A stretch of 64,000 nt of DNA from Paracamarosporium sp. OC-R06-R3 (taxonomy: Eukaryota; Ascomycota; Dothideomycetes; Pleosporales; Didymosphaeriaceae): positions 62,001-126,000 of the forward strand of contig JACVRA010000178.1 of NCBI GenBank assembly GCA_019828545.1, written 5' to 3'. The notes under the pieces are model-generated. The model had not been told where the DNA came from. It searched no databases and saw nothing but the letters and a program-made list of their open reading frames with translations. Of this stretch, positions 1 through 10,873 are shown piece by piece. Each line of letters begins with the position of its first letter. Positions within the stretch are counted from its first letter, which is position 1. The position numbers and the translations under genes are program-made.

Positions 1-1150
1 GTAGGATTTCATTCTTGCTTGCCTGTGTATCTTATACCTCGCTCGCGGAGGGGTTCGACCGATTTTAATCGGAGTCTTGGTCATTATGTCACAGCGCTGC
101 GGAGGGGTTTCGGCCGATGTTCATCGGGGTTATAGTCTAGTCTTTGTGTAAGGGACCATCGTAGCCCTAACGTGGTCCCGTTCTTTCCGAAAACGATCTC
201 TGCAGATACACGCAACGACAGCGCCGTACGTGATTACAAATTTTTGCACACCTCCTGGAAATCAATGTAGCTGTCTATAGAAAATGCAATTCATCTCCTA
301 ACACCAGTAACTGTAAGGGAACGTTGCCCCCTTTTCATAGTTTTCTGTCGTTTTCCTTAAAAAGATCAGATTATGTACTATTAAAGTAGACGAAGTCGTA
401 GTGACTCATGGTGTACTATTATAGTAAGTACGTACGGCGTTTTATAGTAACTTATGATAATGGTACTATTACTAGAAGTATAAAGTAGAGGCTAGGGCGC
501 TTGTCACGTCACAGGTGGTAGCAATGTAGGCTCGACTTAAGGGAATCGATAGTAGATTGAAGGATAGACGAATCGCTGGCTGGTAATCCTAGCCAGCTCC
601 AGTATAATATAACCCCTAGTCCCCTGGCACGTCCTATCAGTTACGGAAAGGTACTCAGTACCTTAGGGTGTGACACTCATTCATTTTAACTATATAGTCT
701 ACCACTCTAAAATAACTCCGTTTCACTCCGTTATTTCTCCGTAGTAAACAATAATAAGAAAACTACAATTATACTAAACATAACCTTAATCTGACCTTTA
801 GAGCTACTGTACACAGTAAGGCAGATCAAAAACCAGCTAGATTGTGATCGAACTGAACATACCCTTACATTTGAAATCAGCAATAAGATACGATGCTCAA
901 GCGCCAGCAGCCTCGGTAGTTGTTTGGTACAAATCGAAATATTCGTCGAAGACAGTCAAGTTGATAGAGAGGTGACTTTAAACTTGTAGAACTCTACGCA
1001 GGCAGAAGACCAGTGCGATGTGCACATGGACTCGTGTATCCTGTCTGAGTGCGGTGACCGGCTTGCAAATACATATAGCAGAGCGACACCGGCGCCAGTT
1101 CAGCCTAGGCACTTGTAGGAAGCAATGCACATACATCAGATCAGTTACAT
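1..1150. repeat. Degenerate repeat, possible LTR-retrotransposon remnant
   Basis: No coding frame is supported here. Two copies of a GCGGAGGGGTT unit lie at about 45-73 and 98-126. Each is followed by a short inverted repeat around CCGAT..ATCGG, perfect in the second copy. TGTAAGGG then occurs at 147 and again at 312, and the inverse CCCTTACA occurs at 862-869, which is the arrangement expected of LTR termini (TG...CA). GGGACCA at 152-158 and TGGTCCC at 173-179 could form a hairpin. A purine-rich tract directly before a TG terminus suggests the 3' end of an element entering from outside the window. No protein domain is left, and assignment to a superfamily is not possible by eye. Confidence 0.35.
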
Positions 1151-1193
1151 GAACATTGTGTGTTTGTTGGATATTACGTCTATCTAGAAGCTG

Positions 1194-2409
1194 TCATAAC
1201 TCGTCAAAAGCACGCAACGTACGATCATCTGCCAATGCCGTCGCAGAATGTGCGCTTGACGACTGTATTCGTACGTCCAACTGCTCTTTCTTCGGACTCA
1301 TGATTGCCTCCTTCGCTATATCCGGTATCGGTGCGTCGAGAATCTGGTTTCTCGTAACAAAGTCCAGAGCGGGCTTGTGTCTGCTATCCGGATGTACGGG
1401 CTTGAGCTGCTGGAAGAGGATCGACAGTAGGATGATACCTAACAAAGAGCCTATGATGCCCCATAGGATACGCATATGACCTAACCGCCCGCTCGTTAGC
1501 AATTCCATCTACAAGTCGCAATGATGTAAAAGCACATACGGGTATTCCTAGCTTCCAGCTCAGCCTCCGATCTCGCGCGCGCATCGACGCACCGTCTCGC
1601 CTCCCCGATCCTCCCCTTCAGCGCCTCAGCTTTCTCCTTCCCAGCTTTAATCCTACGTTCCAGCGCAGCAACCTGCTCCTGCTGCGTCTCGAAATCGTGG
1701 AAACCTTCAAACTGCCCTTCGATATCCTCGACCAGCTCCTGCGTGTCCGTCTGGAAATTCTGGTGCAGTTCGTTTGTCAGGTTGGATAGCTCCTGCAGAT
1801 TTCCTATCGTCTGCCGGCATTGCGCTATGCGTTCGAGGAGGGAGTAGTATGTGTCGTCCAGGCGGCGGGACGACTTGAGCGATTGGTCGGAGAGCTTCTG
1901 CAGCGAAGATCGCAGCTCGCTGTATGTCATGTTAGAAATAAGATAGATATGGATTGGTGAGCGATGTAAGGGAAAGCAACGTACTCCTCCCGCACCTGGG
2001 CCCTCCTCTGTTCGCGCCGCAAGTCCTCCGGACGGCCCGGCTTCCGTAGCGGCGGTACGTCTAGTAGCCCTCCATCTACTTGTTTGTCTTTCTCAGCAGT
2101 GCCGTCAGCAACCGCAACGCTCCCCCTTCTGCTGTCCGCAGGGCTGCTCGATATGCTCTCCTTCGCCTGCTTCAGGAGGTCTCCAAAGCTAGTGGGTGCC
2201 TGCGACGGGAACGCCGACTGCACGAGCTCCTTTGCATGGTGTCGCGACGACCGGTGGTGGTGATGGTGGTGCCGGTGAGAGTGGTGCAGGCTATGTAAGT
2301 GGGACTTTCTTCTAGAGGAAGAGTCCGCGGTCGAGCGTTGCTGCGGCGATGCTTCGGAGCTTAGGCGGGGAGGCGCGGACTGCAGGTTTTGGCGGAAGTT
2401 GTCGGCCAT
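1194..2409 (-). CDS. Tail-anchored coiled-coil protein of unknown function
   Basis: Three exons join in frame: 2409-1985, 1919-1540 and 1480-1194, giving 363 residues. The first intron has donor GTACGT, branch CTAAC and acceptor ACAG. The second is 59 nt with donor GTATGT, branch GCTAAC and acceptor TTAG. The N-terminal third is polar and low complexity, with a striking His-rich run at residues 37-58. Exon 2 (about 142-268) is charged and heptad-like, consistent with a coiled coil. Exon 3 begins with one hydrophobic segment (about 274-291), followed by a soluble tail of about 70 residues. No signal peptide is visible, so the protein is probably a C-terminally anchored membrane protein. I do not recognise the family. 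The SNARE-like layout (coil then anchor) is only a resemblance, because the tail after the anchor is too long for a classical SNARE. Confidence 0.7.
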
Positions 2410-3016
2410 GACATGGTGGGTTGGGATGAGAAGTACGAAGGTGAGCTAATGCGCGTAAGTCCGCGTTTGCGTCACCCACATCCACGTCTGGGGATCGCGC
2501 TAAGCTTTTCGGGTAGTGCGTAGTGCGGTCCTCTGTGAATCCTCAACCCACACGAGTGGTCGGTATGGCACAGGCAATAAAGAAAGTGCACAGTCACACT
2601 GGTGCATGAAATTAATGTGTTTTGATATTTTGATTGTTGTTTCCAGGCACCATACCATGCAAACCAGGTACAAGCGCCATTTATAGATCTCAAGCTTCTC
2701 GACATAGTACCATAGTGTGGTAGAGAGCTGGATCATACATCTGTGCTATCCCTGTACGCTTTCAAGCTTCCTAGCACATAAAGTGTACGGCCTTAGAATG
2801 TGTAGCCTCGGACATCTCCTTTCAAAACTGACTGAATGACCTATCACGCCCATGTCGTTCTCATGATTGCTATCTTGTGGCCCTTTTAAGGCCCAAAATC
2901 CGGGAAAGCTGCCGTAGGTATCACCATGGGTATCGTTGTAAGTGTGTTGTAGAACTAAAGTATGCAGCCGTGTACAAGCCCGTGGTCCAGAATCGTATCC
3001 TGGTTATGCGACTTGC
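2410..3016. other. Intergenic, upstream of the coiled-coil gene
   Basis: Non-coding stretch between the 5' end of the coiled-coil gene and the 3' end of CGR1, both on the minus strand. It should hold the former's promoter. No gene or strong motif was seen. Confidence 0.5.
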
Positions 3017-3479
3017 TCAGGACTTGAGCATCTTGTTCCTCTTCTCCTTCCTCTTCAAGCGCTCTACGCGCTTCTTGTGCATCTTCTCTTCCAGCTTCTG
3101 GTAGCGCTCGCGCTCCTCCTTTGCAGCTCGTTTGGTGCGGATTGCGTCGACTCGTCGCTAGGCTGTGTCAGAATCGTTCATGTTCTAGCACTCTCTTTCA
3201 CGCACTTGTCGCTCTGCTTCCTTTTCATCTTTCATTTCCTTCTCTTTGGCTTTGGTGGCGGCAAGCGCCTTTCGCTCTGCAGCTCGCTTTTCGAACGAGG
3301 ATTGGTTTGCTCGGGGCCGGAACGCTGTCTTGCTGGCATGCCATTGCTTGCCTATGTGGCATCATGATCAGTTGGTGCTCTGGTAGGACGGGCCCACAGC
3401 GGGACGTACCGTTCTTGCGCATCCCTTTCACAGGGTTCGCGTCTGCTGCGGGAGCTTCCATTTCGACGGCTGCGGACAT
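3017..3479 (-). CDS. CGR1: rRNA-processing protein Cgr1
   Basis: Three exons (3479-3410, 3351-3206, 3157-3017) give 118 residues, close to the usual 110-120 for this family. The donors are GTACGT and GTGCGT and the acceptors ATAG and CTAG; phases agree at both junctions. The N-terminus carries the conserved GMRKNGKQWH box, spanning the first intron. After it comes a long Lys/Arg/Glu-rich helix ending in RNKMLKS, the typical Cgr1 C-terminus. Cgr1 is a nucleolar protein needed for pre-rRNA processing and 60S subunit assembly (family knowledge). The gene is divergent from the mitochondrial carrier gene across about 0.6 kb, so the two may share a promoter region. The second intron is only 48 nt. 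Confidence 0.93.
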
Positions 3480-4104
3480 TTTCGTGAAGGAAGCGCTGGG
3501 GCCAGCAACGCAATGCAGATCGATGAAGCGGGCTCGGCGGAAAAAAATATGGGCCGAGGAGCGGCCGCCGATATCGATAGCGGCGGGAAGCGAAGATGAA
3601 TGGACTTGGCGAAAACGACAGGTTGGAATCTCACCATCAGATCTGATAAGATTATCAGATGGCTGGTCTTTTCGTTGTGAATCATCGGGCTCTGGGCGCC
3701 ATACACGCCCATCTTCCTGCACACTTGTAGGCGCCACTCCTGCACGACGTTTTCGCACGATCGCAACAATGCCCAATTAATGTAACAGGTTTTCCCGGCT
3801 GCAGAATTTTCATGCAGCTTTTGGCGCCGATCTCGACGTTTCTCCTGCTACCACGTCCCCCGCTGTGACACCTACCTTTGCGGCCCGGAGCGACGCACTT
3901 TCGCTTCTCCCTGTCCTACGTCGTACTCGGTTCGTCACACCTGCATATTCGCGCAACTGTTCGCCATGGGATATATCATCGAGTTGTAACGGCCATTCTT
4001 CCCTCTCCTCACCGCCTACTCAACCTTGCCCCACCCGACTCTCACAAGTGCCTCAGAGGACACACCTTTCTTTGCGTGTACACCACGCAGATACCTTCGG
4101 GTAA
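3480..4104. promoter_or_regulatory. Divergent promoter region CGR1 / ornithine carrier
   Basis: The 625 bp between the two start codons hold no supported gene and must contain both 5' leaders. Pyrimidine-rich tracts precede the carrier ATG (about 4000-4080). No specific factor site could be assigned. Confidence 0.45.
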
Positions 4105-5170
4105 ATGGAGCTTCACGAGAGTCCAGCAATGGCTGGGGAGAGTGGAAGCAGACTGTCTACGTCATATATGGTACCAGAGGAGGCATCGGCGACATTGGAT
4201 CACACGCAAGGAACAGAGGCTCTGAAGGATGTCGTCTGCGGATCAGTAGCTGGCATTGTGGGCAAGTACATCGAATACCCGTTCGACACCGTCAAAGTTC
4301 GACTGCAGTCGCAACCAAACCACCTACCTCTCAAGTACACTGGACCGCTGGACTGCTTCAAGAAGTCACTGAAGCAGGATGGTGTCATTGGCATCTACAG
4401 GGGCATAAGCGCTCCTTTGGTAGGAGCAGCCGTGGAGACTAGCTGCCTCTTCTTCAGCGTCAGTATACCACCATCTTGGCAACACGACCCCTAGCTTATA
4501 CATTGAATAGTACCGTCTGGCTGGAGATGCTCTCAGAACCTCCGGATTCTATCCAGAACTCAACAACCACCCTGAAAAGGATCTGCCATATTCTGGGATG
4601 CTGTACTGCGGCATGGCTGCTGGTGCACTCACATCAGTATTTCTTACGCCAATTGAACTAGTCAAATGCAAGATGCAGGTCCCTCTCGAGACACCCAATG
4701 CTTCTATCGCAAGGCCTGGAATCCTCAGCGTCATCGCTTCCATTTACCGCCACCAGGGGCTCAAGGGCTACTGGCACGGTCAATTTGGTACCCTCATCCG
4801 CGAAACAGGCGGCGGTGCAGCATGGTTTGGTGGGTATGAAGGCACGAAGATGCTTTTCAAGAAGACTTCTGCTGTATCCGATGACGATATTAGCATCTGG
4901 AAGCGCATGGTATCTGGTTCGGTTGCTGGAATGCTGTACAATTTCGCGTTCTACCCTGCGGACACCATCAAGTCGAGAATGCAAACTGAGGATGTCAAGC
5001 AATCGGTCGGACAGAAATCGACTTTTAGCGCTGTGTTCAAGACGCACTGGCAACAGCATGGCTTGAAAGGCATGTATCGCGGGTGTGGAATCACTGTTGC
5101 CAGATCCATCCCCAGCTCTGCTTTCATATTCACGGTGTATGAGGAGTTGAAGAAGAGATGGCCTGCCTAA
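4105..5170 (+). CDS. ORT1: Mitochondrial ornithine carrier (SLC25 family)
   Basis: Two exons (4105-4458 and 4511-5170) give 337 residues. The donor is GTCAGT, chosen because it joins LFFS to YRLAGD in phase and matches the family at that point. All three tripartite carrier repeats are present, each with a Px[D/E]xx[K/R] signature: [22 protein letters not shown] and [11 protein letters not shown]. The [11 protein letters not shown] segment between repeats and the [12 protein letters not shown] end fit the yeast Ort1 / Aspergillus AmcA group. That group exchanges ornithine for protons or other basic amino acids across the inner mitochondrial membrane and supports arginine synthesis. The substrate is inferred from overall resemblance. 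A related carnitine/acylcarnitine-type carrier is the main alternative. A second in-frame ATG lies 24 nt downstream. Confidence 0.88.
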
Positions 5171-5807
5171 GAACATGGTTCATTACGATTTGATTTGCGT
5201 CATTTCATGCAACATACCCGGCACTTCATTCTGGTATATTCTGTTCAGTACAAAAGCATTTGCATGGCAAAGGCGTTCGTTAGGCAGGGGCTGGGAACGA
5301 ATGCAGCATCGTTGAGTAGTTCATTGAGATACCATAGATAGGAAGAATGACTTTCTTGATCATGCAGGCCGACGATCAAACTATTGTGGTTGCACTCTAG
5401 TGGTCCTTTCAGGATAATATAAGAGTTCTGCTCAAATGTTAATGACTGAATGCATACAAAATAAAAGACTGACACATGCGGATGCAGCCACCTTCACATG
5501 TTGTTAACCCCGGTCTGTGGCTAGGGGCGGGAGGATTGTGGGGAAATCTGAGCCGGCGTGCGTCACAATGGCCGAGGCTCAGATGCGATCACGACCAACT
5601 CTCCGAGAACCGACCACAGCTCCATGTAGCGCATGAGCCGCACGCTTCCTCCGCCCACGGATTAGCTCCATGATCGCGTTTCTGTCCTCCTTTCCCTTCT
5701 ACGCCCTTCCATCGGTACTTTTCAGAGCTGCGACAGCTCTACAGCGTCGCCGCGATACGCCGAGGTTCATCGAAAGCTAGCTTCCTGGGTTGAGAGAATC
5801 GGCAGCA
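5171..5807. other. Intergenic between carrier and PXMP4-like genes
   Basis: Contains the 3' end of the carrier transcript and the promoter of the next gene. Short open frames here are not supported. No motif was identified with confidence. Confidence 0.45.
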
Positions 5808-6720
5808 ATGGATAGATTGCAGGTGCTTGAGGTACAGCAACATAATATGTGAGGTCTGCGCAGTACACGGCTGATTCTAGAGCAGAAGGCGGTCGAGAAG
5901 ATCATCCTAGACCCCAAATACCACGACGTACTCGCGCTCGTCAAAGGCATACGCAATGGCATCGTCTACGGGACAAAGGTGCGCTTTCCGCACGCGCTGG
6001 TGTACGCTATATATCCCGTCCTCATAGCTTGACCTCGTAAAGCTAACCTGTCAACAGCATGATTTTCCTCTTCCGCTCCGGCTCGTATGACCTCCTGTGC
6101 GCGACCGATTCCACGCAGACAGCGGCTGACGATACGTAGTCTTCGCTCAAAGTGCTGGCTTGTCTTCAAAGCCACCCGCCAACATGCGCGCAACCTCGGT
6201 CTCTTCGCCTTCGTCTACAAAACCACCATGCTCCTCCTCCGGCACACATCGCCCGACGGCAAAGAGCGTCACTACGACTCGTTTCTCGCCGGTCTGCTCG
6301 GCGGATACACGGTGTTCGGTCGTACAATTCACAACTCGGTTTCCCAGCAGATTGTCATATACGTGGCTGCGCGCGTGGCGCTTGCGCTGGCGAAATTGGC
6401 TGTACAGCCGCGGGGTGTAGGAGATGTTAAGAGCGGCGGTGGAGGCTGGGGATTATTCGATGAGCGGAGTGGTTTGAGAAAAGAGCTTGTAAAGAATGGA
6501 TGGGTGGGGTTTGCAAGTTTAAGTTGGGCTATGGTGATGTATGTGTGGAGATGGCATCCTGAAGCGGTGCAGCCGAGTCTGAGGAGTAGTATGAACTATA
6601 TGTGGGTTCCCCATTTCCTTTTCTCTTCCTCGAAAGAAGCCGCGATGCTGACCAGATCCTAGATATGGACAATCGGATGACTGGAACTCGCTGCGGACGT
6701 TCATCTGGCACAATAAATAA
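5808..6720 (+). CDS. PXMP4: Peroxisomal membrane protein 4 homologue
   Basis: Five exons (5808-5831, 5886-6001, 6058-6084, 6140-6601, 6663-6720) give 228 residues; phases agree at all four junctions. The third exon is only 27 nt. The protein reads through the conserved blocks of the PXMP4 family, which belongs to the Tim17/Tim22/Tim23 superfamily. These are VKGIRNGIVYG near the N-terminus, HALVMIFLFRSGS, then RNLGLFAFVYK, FLAGLLGG, and QPSLRSSMNYIY near the C-terminus. The total is close to the human protein (212 residues). It should be an integral peroxisomal membrane protein; its molecular role is not well established. Because of the tiny exons an automatic caller could easily miss the first 55 residues. 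The first intron could use an acceptor a few bases upstream, but that breaks the phase. Confidence 0.9.
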
Positions 6721-6932
6721 TGCAATATCATGACAAGAGGGAACAGCGCAGGAGTAAGAGGTGTAGGATTTGCTTCGTGTACATGTTTGGATGCTTGATG
6801 ATTTTTACGCGTTTCACACGACCCGGTTTCCCGAAGGGTTTTGTAACAATGCGTGGTATGTACACTCTACCACGCTACAGCTAAACATAGCATAGAGAAT
6901 AGAAACATTTAACGAAGCTTCTCTGTCCTCTG

Positions 6933-7757
6933 TCATTCCCTCCTCACAGCAGGCAACTCGTGTGCCGCATAGGCTCCTCTTTGCTGTCCACCCAACTCAC
7001 TCACTCCGTAAGCCGGAGCAGGCTGCGGAACATACGCTAGCTCTGGTCTTCCCTGTCCGGACTGCGCTACTTCGGGCGCGCTAGAGTACTCATACTTCGG
7101 GGGCACCGATGTACTTTGGGTGGGCGCCGCTTCTTGTGCTCGGGATGGATGCCGTCTTCGAATGTAGAAGATTGTTACACCTGCGACGCATAGAATAGCC
7201 AGGCCGCCAACAACACCTCCTACGATGGCGCCAATAGGTGCTTTTGATCCACCGCCGCTGTTACTGCTTGTGTTGTTGGTGGATACTTGGCCTGTCGATG
7301 CTGAATCAGGAAGCGATGAAGACGAAGGCGTAGGAGAGCTATTCACTGTCGAGTCCGTCGTTGACGCAGCCGAACCACTTGATACTAATGAACTGCTCGT
7401 CGTTGACACTCCTCCGGAACTGGTTGCTTGGCCCGTGGACACGGCCACCGTTGCTGTCGCGCTCGGCACGGGCAGGCTAACATCCACGCCATAGTCTTTA
7501 CAAACTTGCACCGTCGCTTCGCGAAGTCGCTTTACATCTGCAGTGGAGCAGGATCCTTTCACACATGGCGTCACGGTGTCCCAGAGATCAGAGACATGTG
7601 TGCACTGGCAAGCATAATCTGCGAGGGCGCAGGAGGTTTGGGCGAATCCGGTGGTAATGCAGCCAAGGGCGCAGTACGGTATATTTGATAATTGAGCGGA
7701 GACTGGGGCGGCGACAAAGAGTGCCAGAACGAGGGGGAAGAGTGCGCGGTGTTGCAT
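6933..7757 (-). CDS. CFEM-domain membrane protein
   Basis: Single exon, 274 residues. Residues 1-21 form a signal peptide. The CFEM domain follows with eight cysteines at 29, 33, 43, 50, 52, 65, 70 and 86, and Asp47 sits in the DYACQC stretch, where heme-binding CFEM proteins carry the axial aspartate. A Ser/Thr-rich stalk (about 100-170) leads to one transmembrane segment (about 176-199) with a basic RRR stop-transfer and a Pro/Ala/Tyr-rich cytosolic tail. So this is a type-I surface protein rather than a GPI-anchored one. Family roles include heme or iron capture and host-surface sensing; the specific role is unknown. Its 3' end converges with the PXMP4-like gene about 210 bp away. Confidence 0.88.
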   Translation of the reverse strand: MQHRALFPLVLALFVAAPVSAQLSNIPYCALGCITTGFAQTSCALADYACQCTHVSDLWDTVTPCVKGSCSTADVKRLREATVQVCKDYGVDVSLPVPSATATVAVSTGQATSSGGVSTTSSSLVSSGSAASTTDSTVNSSPTPSSSSLPDSASTGQVSTNNTSSNSGGGSKAPIGAIVGGVVGGLAILCVAGVTIFYIRRRHPSRAQEAAPTQSTSVPPKYEYSSAPEVAQSGQGRPELAYVPQPAPAYGVSELGGQQRGAYAAHELPAVRRE

Positions 7758-8732
7758 GTTAGTTTGCGATTAATGACAATGGTAGACAGAGAATGCTTGG
7801 AGAAATCCGGAAAATGAGTCTTTCCTACAACAATATCGTATTCTAAGTTTAGGCGCTTTATTGCATCAAAGCCATTCAATGTCTGTCAAGCTGGAAGGGG
7901 AAATAGTTGGCGAGAACACGAGATGCTTGTACGGATTAAGAGCTAGAGGCCGGCGCTTGCTTTAGCTGAAACAAACTCACATCTTCTAAACGTCTTTCAT
8001 CAAGTAATGGTAGAATAAGAGATGCATTAACGGGCAAAATTTGTTAATCTAAGTAGAGAGTGTGTATCCCTTCAGTTTTGGTGTAGGCAGTAACTCTGAG
8101 ATGGTAGCGGTTTAAATTTAGTTGCGTGAGGCTGACCGAGCTTTATAGAGACGAATACGAGGAAGACTTAATAGCTCGCAATACCCCGTCCCTATGTGGG
8201 TCCAGAACTTCCCATGTGCAACAAATCAGATGCCAGACATGGTTCTATCGTGTGTTTTCTCCACCCTATCAACCTCACCTGTGTTTTTGGCGCCGAAAAT
8301 AAGAAGTGCTTCTGTTCTTATAGCAAGTTTTCATGCTTGAAGGTCTGAGTGGGATACAGCGACACGCTGGAAGAAGAATCTATGCTGGTGTCGCTTCTTG
8401 ATGAATATATATTCGCATTCGAAACGCTTCAAGACATGTTCCACACCAGGCTTACCACATCCAACAATCACAAGTTGAAAGATAGCAGGAACTGTGCAGT
8501 AAAGAAGATACACATGAATACAGCTTTGAGCAGGAAAAAGCAGTCGCCAGTTCATGAGTATGAAAACCTTATCAAGGTTATCCACTATGCTTATGGGAGT
8601 GTATCACGGGCGATATTATGCTGCTCGACATGAATAATGCATATCGGAAGGTCAATCATGAGACTTTGTTGGCTTATGCCGCTACTTAAGAGAGATTCAG
8701 GAACTCTTAGATGAATAGAATACATCTATTGC
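7758..8732. other. Intergenic with an unrecognised decayed segment
   Basis: Lies between the start of the CFEM gene and the 3' end of the UstYa-like gene. A plus-strand frame at about 8349-8633 is open for 94 codons and continues with further amino-acid-like stretches in other frames up to about 8690. This looks like a decayed coding fragment, but I recognise no domain in it. Confidence 0.35.
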
Positions 8733-9688
8733 TTACAACGTTTGCAGTATTTCTATATGACTTGTGTGATGCTTCCACGCCCATCTTAAAACGGCATCAA
8801 AATCTCTGCAAGTATGAATGCCTTCGAAATCGACCATCATTCTCTGCGCTGGCTCGCTATAGAACACCCTTAATGGAGTCAAGTCGGCTCGACATTGAAT
8901 ATATTGTCTTAGATAGTCGATGCAGTGGTCTAGGAATTAAATTGTTAGTTCAATAGTGACTGCTCTACACTCGCCTGTTCTTACCAACATGCAAGTGTCG
9001 CTTAGAGTCTTCAACTTCGAGATATCGTGGGTCATATAACGCCATTCTTATTTGATTCTGTGCGTATTAGCACCAGGCCCAACAGTGGAGGTCTACTAAA
9101 ACTTACGAGACAGTGTAGCTGGTGGAAAACATCTGGTATCGTGATGACCTTGTTGCGTCCATCGACATAGAGATCATCGACACTAACTTCACTGGGGTCC
9201 AGCTCGATGTTCTGGGCTAAGACCAAATTACTATTGGATGGATTTGCTTCAATTGAAATACTTACCAGCATCAAAAGTGTACCACGCCTCGTCTACGTCC
9301 GAACTATTACCGACATAGTGTCTATCTTTATCTCTACCATTGCGAAAAAGATTCCCCTCTTCATCGTACTTCAGGCCGCCGGTAAATTGTTGCTGAACAG
9401 TCGCAAATCGAGGGTAGTCTGCGAAACTTATATGAGCTCGAATGCTGCAAGAGCTAGCAGTGTTGGGAAATTGCGATGATACTGACCAAGCTCTTCAGGA
9501 CGAAGATTTGTTCGGGAGGTAGTAAGAATATATGTGAGCAACACAAAAACTAATGAGGCTGAAAAGACAGCCGCGGCAACCGTAAAAGTTTGTAGTGTAA
9601 TCCACTTTCTCCTTTGTTCATCATAGCGCGAGGTTTTGCGCTCATCTTGTAGAAAACTTTGTCTACTCTCTTCGTCTTGGTCGATCAT
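8733..9688 (-). CDS. UstYa-family (DUF3328) oxidase-like protein
   Basis: Five exons (9688-9487, 9418-9266, 9216-9107, 9057-8985, 8929-8733) give 244 residues. The protein has a short cytosolic N-terminus, one transmembrane segment (about 33-56), then a lumenal domain with a VDEAW motif. It carries both hallmark HxxHC motifs of the family: HQLHC at 150-154 and HVDHC at 178-182, with DYLRQ following the second. UstYa-type proteins act in oxidative cyclisation or halogenation in fungal peptide and other secondary-metabolite pathways. No peptide precursor, UstYb partner or other pathway gene is visible nearby, so a pathway cannot be named. The first intron is taken as 68 nt (9486-9419), the choice that keeps phase; a 38-nt alternative adds a few residues. 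Confidence 0.87.
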
Positions 9689-10864
9689 AGTGAGAACAAT
9701 GAGTAGATAGAATGTTGTCGTTAGAGGAATGAGAATGAGTGACGAGTTTGAAGAGATATAATGCTTAATCGAGCGAAGTGCATCGTCATGTTACTGCAAC
9801 ATTGTTGAAACGATCAACGTTGTTGAAGGCCCAGGAGCGCTGACCACCTACACTGCCACCTGTAATGTCGATGGGCACGTGTCACTACTAGTAGATTATA
9901 TTGGATAACTCCAAGATGTCCTGAGATTACGATGACATCACTTTCATCAGTCTCCAAGCGCCACAGTCTTGAATGGTCCATGAGACTAAGATCTTACTTC
10001 ACTAGGCACCCTTCGAACGAGAACTCGCCCCTTAAACAGCCTGTTTGGTGAAATCTTGCGGAGTCATAAGATCGATATGACAGAGCATATCTTGTAAATT
10101 GGTTATTGTAGGTTTTTCAGATTTTGTAATTTGGTTTGTGAATGATACTTCCCTATGTGCTCAAAACCTGCTCGCACTTAATGCCGCGCGAAGCTTCAAG
10201 AGGCTTGTGAAGACTTGGACTTAAGAGCACAAGGCTTATACACGTCTAAGCTTCTGATCGATACGATTGAATAGTAACACTTGTGCATTTCAGGTAAGGG
10301 CACCTGCAGGGCGTAAACGCCCGAGGGGCCGAACCTCTGTGTGGGTTGCCCCATGTTTCGCTCAATATGGGGACATTTGCGAATGCCTTATGGTATGTTA
10401 CACCGCAATTCAGAAAGATGTGATTGGTGATATACATGATCAAGACCAAAAATAACATCATCAGGCCCTACAAGGTAGTATGCACATGTACATCTTCTAC
10501 GACTGTAACTCAAAGTCCGAAAACTCGCCCAAGAATTCCTTTTCGCACGACAACAAAGAAGGATTGATCGACGCAGATGGTGGATATACACGAAAACGGA
10601 AGTAACAATGATCTCGGTTTTCGATCTTCCCGGGAATTGATTATCTTGGTGAAATGACTGAAAAATGGTACTAAAGCCGTAATTTCGAAAATGCAATGGA
10701 TTTACGATACAACTGTCACCGATTTATTGGAAGACTAATTTTATTTTCATGTGTGATACACCCATACAATATTTAGCTATGAGGATTAATACATGCCGTT
10801 GACACGAGTTCTATATTTCTCATTTGCAAGCCTAAAATAGAACGAGACGAGCAAGCTTCTAATA
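9689..10864. other. Gene-free AT-rich stretch
   Basis: Upstream of the UstYa-like gene. Short frames (for example at 10388-10696 on the minus strand) show no domain, signal peptide or splice-linked continuation. No repeat structure was noticed. Confidence 0.4.
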
Positions 10865-10873
10865 GTTGTTTAG

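Noticed and set aside
45..73. GGGGTTCGACC resembling a tRNA B box
   Set aside because: No A box or cloverleaf at the right distance, and the phrase is part of a local repeat.
8349..8633. Possible transposase or reverse-transcriptase fragment
   Set aside because: Open for 94 codons but no catalytic motif or terminal repeats could be matched, so it is not called a mobile element.
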